A DNA stretch of 64,000 bases from Candidatus Gastranaerophilales bacterium (GTDB taxonomy: Bacteria > Cyanobacteriota > Vampirovibrionia > Gastranaerophilales > Gastranaerophilaceae): contig CANRGC010000007.1 of NCBI GenBank assembly GCA_947630045.1, positions 40,911 through 104,910 of the forward strand, read 5' to 3'. The notes under the pieces are model-generated. The model was not told the DNA's origin. It saw nothing but the letters and a program-made list of their open reading frames with translations, and made no database searches. A program made the translations under genes and the position numbers. Numbering within the stretch: the first letter of the stretch is position 1; every line of letters starts with the position of its first letter. Shown one piece after another: positions 7,662 to 16,385 of this stretch.

Positions 7662-8525
7662 ATGAAAAAGAAAATTTTAATTCTTTTAATAATTCTTCTT
7701 GTTGCGTTTTTAATCTGGTTTTTCTTTTTCAAAAAGAAAAATGATTCGGACATAATTCTTTACGGAAATATCGAAATAAGGCAGTCAGATTTGAGCTTCA
7801 GGGTTTCAGGAAGGCTTGTAAAGCTTTATGCCGAAGAAGGAGATGAAGTTGGTGAGGGCGATTTGCTTGCCGAGATTGAACCTGACACTTATAAAACGGC
7901 TCTAAGCGAAGCTAAGGCAATTCTTCGGGAAAAAAGAGCAAATAAATATAAAAAAGAAGAAACCTACAGGCTGAATTACCCGCTTTGCGCCGATTTTACC
8001 ATTTCAAAAGAGGAGTGTTTAAATTTAAAGAGAGATATGGAATTTGCTCAGGGGGAATATGACGAAGCTAAGTCAGTGCTTGAAAAATCGCTTATAAATT
8101 TGGACGACACTAAGCTATATGCGCCATACAGAGGAATTATTTTATCAAGAATTACGGAAAAAGGAACAATTCTTGACACAAAAACGCCGGTTTATTCAAT
8201 TTCAATGATAGAGCCCGTTTGGGTGAGAGCTTTTATTGACGAGCCAAAGCTGGGGCGGGTAAAACTCGGACAGAAGGCTCTTGTTTATACTGATTCAAGA
8301 CCAAAAGACCCATACTTTGCCCATGTGGGTTTTGTTTCTCCCGTTGCGGAATTTACACCAAAAACCGTGGAAACAAACACGCTTCGGGCAGATTTGGTTT
8401 ACAGATTGAGAATAATTATTGACAATCCCGATTATTATTTAAGACAGGGAATGCCAGTCACCATAAAGCTTTTGGAAGAAACCTCGGATAAAAATGCTTC
8501 TTATGAGGAGAAAATTCAACAATGA
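7662..8525 (+). CDS. ybhG: HlyD/YbhG-type membrane fusion (periplasmic adaptor) protein
   Basis: 287-aa adaptor linking the inner-membrane ABC pump to TolC. One N-terminal membrane anchor (residues 4-23) is followed by the first half of the lipoyl-like domain (RVSGRLVKLYAEEGDEVGEG, 47-66), a coiled-coil hairpin (75-145), the second lipoyl half (KLYAPYRGIILSR) and a beta-barrel domain ending in GMPVTIKLLEE. SPVAEFTPKTVETNTLRADL is characteristic of the YbhG/YhiI group. Length is slightly below E. coli YbhG. Two cysteines in the hairpin loop (C109, C119) are unusual and could form a disulfide at the TolC-facing tip. Its stop overlaps the next ATG (ATGA). Confidence 0.92.
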   Translation: MKKKILILLIILLVAFLIWFFFFKKKNDSDIILYGNIEIRQSDLSFRVSGRLVKLYAEEGDEVGEGDLLAEIEPDTYKTALSEAKAILREKRANKYKKEETYRLNYPLCADFTISKEECLNLKRDMEFAQGEYDEAKSVLEKSLINLDDTKLYAPYRGIILSRITEKGTILDTKTPVYSISMIEPVWVRAFIDEPKLGRVKLGQKALVYTDSRPKDPYFAHVGFVSPVAEFTPKTVETNTLRADLVYRLRIIIDNPDYYLRQGMPVTIKLLEETSDKNASYEEKIQQ

Positions 8526-10222
8526 ACGAACTTTTGGTTGTAAAAAACTTAAACAAGACTTTTGTCGGGGAAAAAAATTCTTCCATATCAAACATTTCTT
8601 TTAATTTAAAAGAAGGCGAGAAACTTTCTCTGATTGGTCCGGACGGGGCGGGAAAAACAACCCTGTTAAGGCTTTTATCAGGTTTGTTATTGCCTGACGG
8701 AATTTGCGAAAACAAAGAAAATTCCCCCGTTTATATTTCGGGTTTTTCGCCATATTCAAACCTTAATGAGGTTAAAAAATTAATCGGTTATATGCCTCAA
8801 AGGTTTGGTTTATATGAAGATTTAACAGTTATGGAAAATTTGGAACTTTATGCCGATTTAAAAAATATTGAAAAATCAAAAAGAGAGGAGCTTTTTGAAA
8901 CCCTTTTAAAATTTTCGGGGCTTGCGGACTTTACAAAAAGAACCGCAGGAGCGCTTTCCGGAGGAATGAAACAAAAACTCGGGCTTTCTTGCACCCTTTT
9001 GTCACGCCCCAAAATTCTTTTTTTGGATGAACCTTCCGTCGGGGTTGACCCCGTTTCAAGACGAGATTTAATTGAAATAACGGAAAAATTAGCGCATGAA
9101 AATAAAATCGGGGTTATTTGGGCAACAAGCTATCTTGATGAGGCGAAATTTTTCAAAAACTACCTTTTGCTTGATGAGGGAAGGAAAATTTCTCAAGGGT
9201 GCGTTTCAGACACCGAAAAATCTATGAAAGGGCTGGTTTTTTATTCGGGGAATAAATCTGATAAAAAGAGAACTTTTTTAAATAAAATTTTAAAAGACGA
9301 ATACGGCATAACAGACGCAACCATTGAAGGAGACAGAGTAAGAACCGTTTTTAAAGATTTAGTTTCGGCTCAAAATTTTCCTTTTGATAAAGAAGAAACC
9401 GAACCCGTTTTTGAAGATTTTATAATGTATACCTTTAAAGATAAAAAACACAAAATTGACGAAAGTGTTCGGAATATTGAAGTTTCTCCGCCGGATAATA
9501 TCGCAATAGAGGCAATCGGGCTTACAAAAAGGTACGGAAATTTTATTGCGGCGAATAATATAAGTTTTAAAGTTAAAAAAGGGGAAATTTTCGGGCTTTT
9601 AGGTCCGAACGGAGCGGGGAAATCAACAACATTCAAGATGTTATGTTCTTTAATTAAGCCAACGGAAGGTAAATCAACGATTTTTGGTTTCGATATTCAA
9701 AAACAACCTCAGGAAGCCAAAAAAAATTTCGGGTATATGGCGCAAAAATTTTCGCTTTTCGGGAACTTAAGCGTAAGGCAAAACGTTGAATTTTTTATGG
9801 GGGTGTATAACGTTAAACGGTCTGTACAAGAGGTTATAAAGGGCTATGACCTTGAAAAATATATAAATCGCAATGCTTCAAGCCTTCCTCTGGGTTATAA
9901 ACAGCGGCTTGCCCTTTGTTGCGCCCTTGTGCATGATCCGCCCGTTTTGTTTTTGGATGAGCCCACATCAGGGGTTGACCCCGTTATAAGAAGGGAATTT
10001 TGGATGAGAATAAATAACCTTGTTAAACATAAAACGTCCGTGCTTGTAACAACACACTTTATGGATGAAGCACAGTTTTGTGACAAAATTGCTCTTTGTT
10101 ATAAAGGAAAAATTCTTGTCACAGACACCCCTGACAACCTTAAAAACTCTGTCAAATCGGAAAAACTAAAACATCCTTCAATGGAAGACGCTTTCATTGA
10201 AATAATAAGGAGAGCTTCTTGA
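8522..10222 (+). CDS. ybhF: Fused twin ABC ATPase, YbhF-like
   Basis: 566-aa protein with two ATP-binding domains that power ABC-2 permeases. Domain 1: Walker A GPDGAGKT (39-46), signature LSGGMKQKLGL, Walker B ILFLDEPSVGVD. Domain 2: Walker A GPNGAGKST (around 361), a degenerate signature LPLGYKQRLAL instead of LSGGQ, and Walker B VLFLDEPTSGVD. The LPLG(F/Y)KQRLAL second signature is shared with E. coli YbhF, so it is a family trait and not damage. Order and length match E. coli ybhGFSR. It overlaps the upstream gene by 4 bases and the downstream TTG start by 4. Confidence 0.94.
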   Translation: MNELLVVKNLNKTFVGEKNSSISNISFNLKEGEKLSLIGPDGAGKTTLLRLLSGLLLPDGICENKENSPVYISGFSPYSNLNEVKKLIGYMPQRFGLYEDLTVMENLELYADLKNIEKSKREELFETLLKFSGLADFTKRTAGALSGGMKQKLGLSCTLLSRPKILFLDEPSVGVDPVSRRDLIEITEKLAHENKIGVIWATSYLDEAKFFKNYLLLDEGRKISQGCVSDTEKSMKGLVFYSGNKSDKKRTFLNKILKDEYGITDATIEGDRVRTVFKDLVSAQNFPFDKEETEPVFEDFIMYTFKDKKHKIDESVRNIEVSPPDNIAIEAIGLTKRYGNFIAANNISFKVKKGEIFGLLGPNGAGKSTTFKMLCSLIKPTEGKSTIFGFDIQKQPQEAKKNFGYMAQKFSLFGNLSVRQNVEFFMGVYNVKRSVQEVIKGYDLEKYINRNASSLPLGYKQRLALCCALVHDPPVLFLDEPTSGVDPVIRREFWMRINNLVKHKTSVLVTTHFMDEAQFCDKIALCYKGKILVTDTPDNLKNSVKSEKLKHPSMEDAFIEIIRRAS

Positions 10223-11361
10223 ATTTAAATATAATAAAAGCTTTGGTAAAAAAAGAGTTTAAACAAATTATAAGAGATAACTCAAGCATTTTAATCGCTT
10301 TTGTAATGCCCCTTGTTTTGTTGTTTTTATTCGGTTTTGGCATTAATTTTGATACAAATACGGTAAAAATCGGGATTGTGGATAACGATTGCACAACTTT
10401 TACCAAAGATATAATACAAAGCCTTAATGGCACAAAATATTTAGATTGCACCTTTTATAAAACCTCAAAACAGGCGGATAATGCCCTTTTAGACGGAAAA
10501 ATAAGAGCTTACCTTACAATTCCCGTTAATTTTACAAGAGAATTTAAGAAAAAAATCAGCGGGAATTATGCAAAACCGAAAATTCAGATTGTAACTGACG
10601 GGGCTGAGCCAAACACGGCAAAATACGCCTCTTCATACATTCAAGGCGCAATTCTTTCATTTTTTGAATATAAAAATGCCGAAGGTTCAATAAAAACGGG
10701 AAAAAATGGGGGAATAAAGACACAAATTCGCTCTTTTTACAACCCTTCTTTAAAAAGCACATATTTTATTCTTCCTTCGTCTTTATCAATAATAATTACT
10801 CTCACAGGCACAATTTTAACGGCGCTTGTCGTTGCAAGAGAATGGGAAAGAGGCACAATGGAAGCGCTTTTAACCACAGAAATGTCAAAAGCTGATTTTG
10901 TTCTTTCAAAATATATCGCATATTTCATTTTGGGGTTTTTGTCGGTAATTTTTTGTTTATTCTTTATAATTTTTATTTTTAAAGTGCCTTTTTATGGCTC
11001 TTATATAGCGCTTTTCACTGTTTCTGCGTTTTTTCTTTTAACGGGAATAGGCGCAGGGCTTTTTATTTCAACCGTCTTAAAAGACCAGTTTACATCAAGC
11101 CAAATGGCGGGCACAATAGGCTTTATGCCCTCTATGATGTTATCGGGGCTTATTTATGAAATAGATTCAACCCCGATATTTATAAGATTTTTGTGTTTCT
11201 TTATTCCCGCAAGATATTATGTTTCTGCGGTTTCTTCTCTTTTTTTATCGGGAGTTATTTTAAAAACGGTAATTTCAACTTTAATTTTTATGCTTATTTT
11301 TTCTTTTCTTACGGGCTTTTTAACCTTTAAAGCGACAAAAGAAAGGATAGAAGAATGTTGA
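10219..11361 (+). CDS. ybhS: ABC-2 type permease, YbhS-like
   Basis: 380-aa inner-membrane permease of the ABC-2 family. One N-terminal membrane helix (ILIAFVMPLVLLFLFGFGIN) is followed by a periplasmic domain (about 45-175, with IGIVDNDCTTF and VTDGAEPNTA) and five C-terminal helices, with the conserved AREWERGTMEALLTTEMSK linker and PARYYV near the end. It starts with TTG, which overlaps the ATPase stop (TTGA) and has AAGGAG seven bases upstream; no ATG lies near. It works as a pair with the following permease. Confidence 0.93.
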   Translation: MNLNIIKALVKKEFKQIIRDNSSILIAFVMPLVLLFLFGFGINFDTNTVKIGIVDNDCTTFTKDIIQSLNGTKYLDCTFYKTSKQADNALLDGKIRAYLTIPVNFTREFKKKISGNYAKPKIQIVTDGAEPNTAKYASSYIQGAILSFFEYKNAEGSIKTGKNGGIKTQIRSFYNPSLKSTYFILPSSLSIIITLTGTILTALVVAREWERGTMEALLTTEMSKADFVLSKYIAYFILGFLSVIFCLFFIIFIFKVPFYGSYIALFTVSAFFLLTGIGAGLFISTVLKDQFTSSQMAGTIGFMPSMMLSGLIYEIDSTPIFIRFLCFFIPARYYVSAVSSLFLSGVILKTVISTLIFMLIFSFLTGFLTFKATKERIEEC

Positions 11362-12464
11362 AATCTCCCTTTTTTTCTCTTTTAAAAAAAGAGTTTTATT
11401 CGGTTTGGCGAGATAAAAAAAGCCGCTCAGTTCTTTTTTTGCCCCCGATTTTGCAGCTTTTTATATTTTCTCACGCCGCAACATTAGATATAACAAATAT
11501 TAAAATCGGAATTTTGGATAAAGATAACACCGAAGTTTCAAGAGAATTTCAAAGACAGATAAAATCTTCAAAATATTTCGGCAAAATATATAATTTTGAC
11601 AACAATAGAGAGCTTATAAACGCAATAGACGAAGAAAAAATCAGAGTGGGGGTTTATATAAATAACGATTTCACAAAAAAATATAAAGCTTCGCTTTCTC
11701 CCGAAATTCTTATTATCACGGACGGCAGACACACAAACGCAAGCCAGATTATTGCAAGCTATGTTAATGAAATTTCAACAAATTTTTCTTTAATTGCCAA
11801 AAGCGGGAAAAACGCTCCCAATGTCGAATTTGAGGTTCAAAACAGATATAATCCCAATCTTTCATATCATTTTTTTATTGTTGCCTGTCTTATGGGAATT
11901 TTACCAATGACGGTTGTGGTTTTGTTGTCGGCGCTTTCTCTTGCAAGAGAAAGGGAAAACGGAACTTTTGATGAACTTATGGTGGTGCCTCTTACAAACG
12001 ATGAAATTGTTTGGGCAAAACTTCTCATTCCCGTTTTTTTCGGGTGTTTAAACGGGGTTATCATTCTTATTCTTGCAAAATTATTTTTTAATCTTCCTTT
12101 TATGGGGTCATTTTTTCTTTATTTAATTTCACTCTTGCTTTTTTTGCTCTCTGTTGCGGGAATCGGGCTTTTTGTTTCGGCATGGTCAAAAACTCAACAA
12201 CAGGCAATGCTTCTGACATTTTTCTTTATGTTTCCCTCAATTATGCTTTCAGGATATACAAGCCCGATTGAAAATATTACCCCGAAGTTTCTTCAATGGC
12301 TGACCTTTTTAAATCCGTTAAGATTTTTTCTTGTTATTTCAAAAGGCATAATCTTAAAAAACATAAATTATTATTACATTTTATTAAATTTTTTACCTTT
12401 AACGTTACTTTCAATATTTACAATCAAAGGTTCAAAAAAAGCATTTAAAAATAAACTCGAATGA
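11355..12464 (+). CDS. ybhR: ABC-2 type permease, YbhR-like
   Basis: 369-aa paralogue of the preceding permease, same topology: N-terminal helix with LPPILQLFIFSHAAT, soluble domain with IGILDKDNTEVS and ITDGRHTNASQI, and five helices with LARERENGTFDELMVVPL and NPLRFFL. ATG 11355 overlaps the end of the previous gene by 7 bases. The two permeases probably form a heterodimer on the YbhF-like ATPase. It is the last gene of the operon; I see no convincing GC-rich terminator after it. Confidence 0.93.
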   Translation: MLKSPFFSLLKKEFYSVWRDKKSRSVLFLPPILQLFIFSHAATLDITNIKIGILDKDNTEVSREFQRQIKSSKYFGKIYNFDNNRELINAIDEEKIRVGVYINNDFTKKYKASLSPEILIITDGRHTNASQIIASYVNEISTNFSLIAKSGKNAPNVEFEVQNRYNPNLSYHFFIVACLMGILPMTVVVLLSALSLARERENGTFDELMVVPLTNDEIVWAKLLIPVFFGCLNGVIILILAKLFFNLPFMGSFFLYLISLLLFLLSVAGIGLFVSAWSKTQQQAMLLTFFFMFPSIMLSGYTSPIENITPKFLQWLTFLNPLRFFLVISKGIILKNINYYYILLNFLPLTLLSIFTIKGSKKAFKNKLE

Positions 12465-12502
12465 TTTTTTCAGACAAAAAATGTATTTTAATTAACTTGT
12501 TA

Positions 12503-12532
12503 TTGCGTTAAATTGTTGAAAAGTGGTATAAT
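12503..12532 (+). promoter_or_regulatory. Promoter of the tandem pilin genes
   Basis: -35 TTGCGT (12503-12508), 18-base spacer, -10 TATAAT (12527-12532) preceded by TGG, an extended -10. It gives a leader of roughly 50 nt before the first pilin ATG. Confidence 0.75.
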
Positions 12533-12569
12533 CGTCTATATAGGCAATCTGTAATTAATTTAATATTTT

Positions 12570-12780
12570 AATTGAAAGGTTAGTATTTTATGAAAAAGAG
12601 TTTAGCTTTTACATTAGCTGAAGTTTTAATCACTTTGGCAATTATCGGTGTAGTTGCTGCAATGGCTATTCCTTCAGTTATTGCAAACACAAACCAATCT
12701 CAATTTAAAACAGGGCTTCAAAAAGCGGTTTCAGTTTTAAATTCGGCAATTAAAATGAATGAAGCACTTGAAGGTGAAAC
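12570..12780 (+). repeat. 211-bp exact repeat, copy 1 (pilin 5' region)
   Basis: Identical base for base to 13442-13652. It covers the ribosome-binding region AATTGAAAGG and the first 63 codons plus of the pilin. The repeat runs 20 bases upstream of the start codon, so the duplication carried the translation signal with it. Confidence 0.9.
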
Positions 12781-13399
12781 GCCTTATGATAACGAAGATT
12801 TGTTTGAATATCTTCAACAACATATGAGCGTTATGGCTTCAACAACATCACTTTCTTGGAGTCCAAAATACAATAACGACGACTACTCAAATAACAAAGC
12901 TTTCTACACAACAGACGGTATGCGTTTTGAAGTTCCGCAAAAAAAGATTTCAAAGAAAATCCACGAAAAAATTACCGTTGTTAACGGTGTAGACGTTGTT
13001 CAAACCGGTAAAGACGTTCAAGGTGATACGATTGATTTTAATAATATTGCAACTTCAAGCGGTGAAACTGCCTCAACAGGTCAAGTTACGGGTTATTGCG
13101 GTTCATTAGGTTTCAAACCGAACTCAGACACAACAAAAGCTCCTTGCTTAATTTTGGTTGACGTTAACGGTGATAAAAAACCGACACCTAAAAATTCTGC
13201 CGCAACCGCAACAAGCGCCGGTGAAGTATATGTTTATCCCGACACAAAAGACAGGCTCATAAGAGATATCTTCCCGATTATTATTACGGATGATAAAGCC
13301 GTTCCTTACGGCGTTGTTGCTCAAAAAGCAATGTATCAGGCAAGCAAAAAAGGTCATGCTGATGCAAAAGCTGTTAGTAAAAATGAAGGTAGCAAATAA
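12590..13399 (+). CDS. Type IV pilin-like protein, copy 1
   Basis: 269-aa prepilin-like protein. Class III leader MKKSLA then FTLAEVLITLAIIG; the prepilin peptidase would cut between A6 and F7, with Glu at mature position 5 (E11). Ala before the cut replaces the usual Gly. After the N-terminal helix comes a globular domain with two cysteines in YCGSLGF and APCLILVDVNGDKKPTP; the DVNGDKKP loop looks like a calcium site of GspG-type pseudopilins (inference). A conserved C-terminal block has RLIRDIFPIIITDDK and YGVVAQKAMYQASKKG. SD is GAAAGG with a longer spacing (about 11). Followed by a near-identical paralogue. Probably surface fibre or secretion pseudopilus. Confidence 0.9.
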   Translation: MKKSLAFTLAEVLITLAIIGVVAAMAIPSVIANTNQSQFKTGLQKAVSVLNSAIKMNEALEGETPYDNEDLFEYLQQHMSVMASTTSLSWSPKYNNDDYSNNKAFYTTDGMRFEVPQKKISKKIHEKITVVNGVDVVQTGKDVQGDTIDFNNIATSSGETASTGQVTGYCGSLGFKPNSDTTKAPCLILVDVNGDKKPTPKNSAATATSAGEVYVYPDTKDRLIRDIFPIIITDDKAVPYGVVAQKAMYQASKKGHADAKAVSKNEGSK

Positions 13400-13441
13400 T
13401 ATAAATTTGCACACTAAATAAAGTTGATATCTATTAAATTC

Positions 13442-13652
13442 AATTGAAAGGTTAGTATTTTATGAAAAAGAGTTTAGCTTTTACATTAGCTGAAGTTTTA
13501 ATCACTTTGGCAATTATCGGTGTAGTTGCTGCAATGGCTATTCCTTCAGTTATTGCAAACACAAACCAATCTCAATTTAAAACAGGGCTTCAAAAAGCGG
13601 TTTCAGTTTTAAATTCGGCAATTAAAATGAATGAAGCACTTGAAGGTGAAAC
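13442..13652 (+). repeat. 211-bp exact repeat, copy 2 (pilin 5' region)
   Basis: Second copy of 12570-12780, offset 872 bases. The first mismatch after the block is at 12781/13653. A further exact block covers the CGSLGF...NSAA region of both genes. Confidence 0.9.
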
Positions 13653-14274
13653 CCCATATGATAACGAAGATTTGTTTGAATATCTTCAACAACATATGAG
13701 CGTTATGGCTTCAACAACATCACTTTCTTGGAAGCCAAAATATAAAGAAGAAGACTTTTCCACAAACAAAGCCTTCTACACAACAGACGGTATGCGTTTT
13801 GAAGTTCCGCAACAGACAATTTCAAAGAAAATCCATGAAAAAATTGAAGTCGTAAATGGCGTAGACGTTGCAAAAACAGGAGATGGTGTTACCGGTGATG
13901 AAATTAAATTTAATAATGCCGGAAGTGACGCAGGCACCGCTTCTGATGGTACGAAAACCCCGACGGGCTATTGCGGTTCATTAGGTTTCAAACCGAACTC
14001 AGACACAACAAAAGCTCCTTGCTTAATTTTGGTTGACGTTAACGGTGATAAAAAACCGACACCTAAAAATTCTGCCGCAATCGCTACCAATGACGGTGAA
14101 AAATACGTTTACCCGAGTGTAAGTGACAGATTAATAAGAGATATCTTCCCGATTATTATCACGGATGATAAAGCTATTCCATACGGTGTTGTTGCTCAAA
14201 AAGCAATGTATCAGGCAAGCAAAAAAGGTCATGCTGATGCATCAGGCGTTAGCAAAAACGACCAGAAACGATAG
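13462..14274 (+). CDS. Type IV pilin-like protein, copy 2
   Basis: 270-aa paralogue of the preceding gene. The first 90 residues are the same, then come two variable blocks (about 91-170 and 198-215) separated by the identical CGSLGFKPNSDTTKAPCLIL block (written as two 20-residue overlapping parts in the family) and a conserved C-terminal region IRDIFPIIITDDKA. Synonymous changes in the variable parts and identity elsewhere give a mosaic pattern typical of gene conversion. It carries its own ribosome-binding site inside the duplicated block. A terminator follows at 14299. Confidence 0.9.
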   Translation: MKKSLAFTLAEVLITLAIIGVVAAMAIPSVIANTNQSQFKTGLQKAVSVLNSAIKMNEALEGETPYDNEDLFEYLQQHMSVMASTTSLSWKPKYKEEDFSTNKAFYTTDGMRFEVPQQTISKKIHEKIEVVNGVDVAKTGDGVTGDEIKFNNAGSDAGTASDGTKTPTGYCGSLGFKPNSDTTKAPCLILVDVNGDKKPTPKNSAAIATNDGEKYVYPSVSDRLIRDIFPIIITDDKAIPYGVVAQKAMYQASKKGHADASGVSKNDQKR

Positions 14275-14298
14275 TTTTTTGGTATAACTTTTAAAAAA

Positions 14299-14328
14299 AG
14301 CCTCAAGATTAGTTTTGGGGCTTTTTTA
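14299..14328 (+). terminator. Intrinsic terminator after the pilin pair
   Basis: AGCCTCAA ... TTTGGGGCT stem (with one G-U pair) followed by CTTTTTTAG. It ends the pilin transcription unit. Confidence 0.8.
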
Positions 14329-14348
14329 GTATTATAAAAAACATACAA

Positions 14349-14380
14349 ATAGGCGTCCACAATAAAGATAGGACGCCTAT
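14349..14380 (-). terminator. Inverted repeat, likely terminator of the RHH gene
   Basis: Perfect 10-bp stem ATAGGCGTCC/GGACGCCTAT with a 12-base loop. On the minus strand it follows the ribbon-helix-helix gene and is followed by TTGTATGTTTTTT, so it can end that transcript. Confidence 0.6.
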
Positions 14381-14409
14381 GCAATTCTTTTATTCACTTT
14401 TTTTTGAGT

Positions 14410-14598
14410 CTAATCTAATAAAGCCTCTAAAATCGACGCATTTTTATTTGCAAGTGTGTTTTCTCTGATTTTAGATCTATGAATGTATGTTCTCAACGCT
14501 TCTCTAATCAATTCGGAACGTGAACGATTTTCAGTATCTGCGATTTGATCAATTTCGTCTAAAAATTTTTCGGGCATTGAAATTAGAACTCTAGCCAT
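14410..14598 (-). CDS. Ribbon-helix-helix (CopG/NikR-type) DNA-binding protein
   Basis: 62-aa protein. The pattern ARVLISMPEKFLDEIDQIA (2-20) followed by SRSELIREALRTYI (26-39) is the beta-strand plus two helices of the CopG/Arc RHH fold, which binds DNA as a dimer. Strong SD AAAGGAGAT seven bases before the ATG. There is no toxin gene next to it, so it may be a solo regulator and not an antitoxin. Its targets are unknown; it sits between the pilins and the glycine-cleavage operon. Confidence 0.85.
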   Translation of the reverse strand: MARVLISMPEKFLDEIDQIADTENRSRSELIREALRTYIHRSKIRENTLANKNASILEALLD

Positions 14599-14744
14599 TT
14601 TGTATCTCCTTTTAACTGTATATTATGTATTTTGTCCTCTCTACATATATATAAACACTATTTAAATAAAAAAATTGCTTTTTTTATATTGCCCATATAT
14701 ATGATTTGTAATAAAAATTAACAATTATTTTTAAAATCCCCTTA

Positions 14745-15989
14745 TTACAAGGCTTTTAGATATGCTACGATATCACTTTCTTCATTAAATTCTGTTAAAG
14801 TTATTGTAACATTTTTTTCGTTTATTTTAACACCACCAAGAATATTTTTTTCTTTTAATCTGGCTAAAAACTCGTCAGCAGTGATATTTTCTTTCATTAC
14901 AATTGTAAAGGTATTGAAAAAGTTTTTGTTAACGGTTTTGTATCCCTTCAAATTGAGTTCATAAGATAGTTTGCATGCCAAACTGTGCGCCAAATTACAC
15001 ATTTCAACAAGGGCACGGCTTCCCGTTAATGAAAGATATAATGTTGCGCAAAGTGCCGTAAGAGCTTGATTTGAGCAAATATTGCCCGTTGCCTTGCTTC
15101 TTCTTATATGTTGTTCACGGGCTTGAAGGGTTAAAACATATGCTGTTTTTCCGTCTTTATCAATGGTTTTGCCGACAATTCTTCCTGCAAGCTGTCTTTT
15201 ATATTCATCTTTTGTCGAAATAAACCCGCCATAAGCCCCGCCAAAACTTAAAGGAAGCCCTAACGGCGCATAATCGCCCACGATAATATCAGCTTTTGGC
15301 GGCTCAAGACAAGGAAGGAGAGAAATATCGACACAGGCAATAATTAATTCGTTCCCTTTTTTTGAAGGAATATTTCTTAATTCGCCGTCATATTCGGGGA
15401 AAGAATAGATTTTTGCGGCAAATTCTTCTTCCGGCGCTTCGTTTGCGATTGTAAATCTGATATCAGCCGCCCAAAGATAAGTTTTTATAACTTCGATATA
15501 ATTGGGGTTTAATTTTTCCGATATAAAAACATTTTTAATTTTGTTTATTCTGACCGCCATAAGGCATGCCTCTGCGCATGCCGTTCCGCCGTCATATACG
15601 GAAGCGTTTGAAACATCCATATTGCACAAATTACAAATCATTGATTGAAATTCGTACATAATCTGAAGCGTGCCTTGAGAAATTTCAGGTTGATACGGGG
15701 TATATGCAGATAAAAATTCAAAGCGTGAAGAAACATCTTTAATTGCAGACGGTATGAACTTTTTGACTGCACCGCCCCCCAAAAAAGAGATATAGTCTGT
15801 TTTATTTAATTTTGACAGCCTGTAAAGCTCTTTTTGAGCAGACATTTCACTCAAAGGGTCAGAAAGCGCCAGACCCTCAATTCTGCATTTTTCAGGTATG
15901 CGGTCAAACAAGTCATCAATGGAATTTACACCGATTTCAGACATCATTTCTTTTCTGATTTCATCAGTGTGTGCTTCAAAATTTCTCAT
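14745..15989 (-). CDS. gcvPA: Glycine dehydrogenase (decarboxylating) subunit 1
   Basis: N-terminal half of the split P-protein, a PLP-fold enzyme that decarboxylates glycine and passes aminomethyl to GcvH. Seen: SFLGGGAVKKFIPSAI, SAYTPYQPEISQGTLQ, MYEFQSMICNLCNMDVSNAS, YDGGTACAEA and RRSKATGNICSNQAL, all typical of GcvPA. At 414 aa it is about 30 residues shorter than most. The partner GcvPB, which carries the PLP lysine, is not in this window and must be encoded elsewhere. The ATG follows the gcvH stop with no gap. It is the last gene of the operon. Confidence 0.94.
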   Translation of the reverse strand: MRNFEAHTDEIRKEMMSEIGVNSIDDLFDRIPEKCRIEGLALSDPLSEMSAQKELYRLSKLNKTDYISFLGGGAVKKFIPSAIKDVSSRFEFLSAYTPYQPEISQGTLQIMYEFQSMICNLCNMDVSNASVYDGGTACAEACLMAVRINKIKNVFISEKLNPNYIEVIKTYLWAADIRFTIANEAPEEEFAAKIYSFPEYDGELRNIPSKKGNELIIACVDISLLPCLEPPKADIIVGDYAPLGLPLSFGGAYGGFISTKDEYKRQLAGRIVGKTIDKDGKTAYVLTLQAREQHIRRSKATGNICSNQALTALCATLYLSLTGSRALVEMCNLAHSLACKLSYELNLKGYKTVNKNFFNTFTIVMKENITADEFLARLKEKNILGGVKINEKNVTITLTEFNEESDIVAYLKAL

Positions 15990-16382
15990 CTATGAAACTT
16001 CTTCTTTATAGTCTTCATATTCAAGAAGCCCGACTAAATCGTCTTGCAGATTTTCTGTTTCAATTTTAACAAGCCAGCCTTTTTCATACGGGTCTTCATT
16101 AATTATTTCAGGGGAATTGATTAATTCTTCGTTAACCTCAACAATTTTTCCGCCAACCGGCATGTAAATTTCAGAAGCAGCCTTAACGGACTCAATTGTG
16201 GCAAAGACTTCATTTTTAACAAATTCAGAACCTATTTCGGGCAATTCGACAAAAACTATATCCCCCAACTGTTCAATGGCATAATCAGTAAGCCCGATTA
16301 TACACTTATCGTTTTCTTCCATAACCCATTCGTGGGTGTTGGAACATAAAATACCTTCCGGAATTTTTATATCTTGTGCCAT
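15990..16382 (-). CDS. gcvH: Glycine cleavage system H protein
   Basis: 130-aa lipoyl carrier that shuttles the aminomethyl group between P and T proteins. THEWV (16-20), DIVFVELPEIG and the lipoylation site ATIESVKAAS with K67 are clear. The length is normal. It lies 3 bases after gcvT and directly abuts gcvPA, fixing the order T-H-PA. Confidence 0.96.
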   Translation of the reverse strand: MAQDIKIPEGILCSNTHEWVMEENDKCIIGLTDYAIEQLGDIVFVELPEIGSEFVKNEVFATIESVKAASEIYMPVGGKIVEVNEELINSPEIINEDPYEKGWLVKIETENLQDDLVGLLEYEDYKEEVS

Positions 16383-16385
16383 AGT

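Noticed and set aside
12465..12502. Terminator after the efflux operon
   Set aside because: Only an AT-only palindrome (TTTTTTCAGACAAAAAA); too weak to call.
14410..14598. Toxin-antitoxin module with the RHH protein
   Set aside because: No toxin-sized gene lies next to it on either strand.
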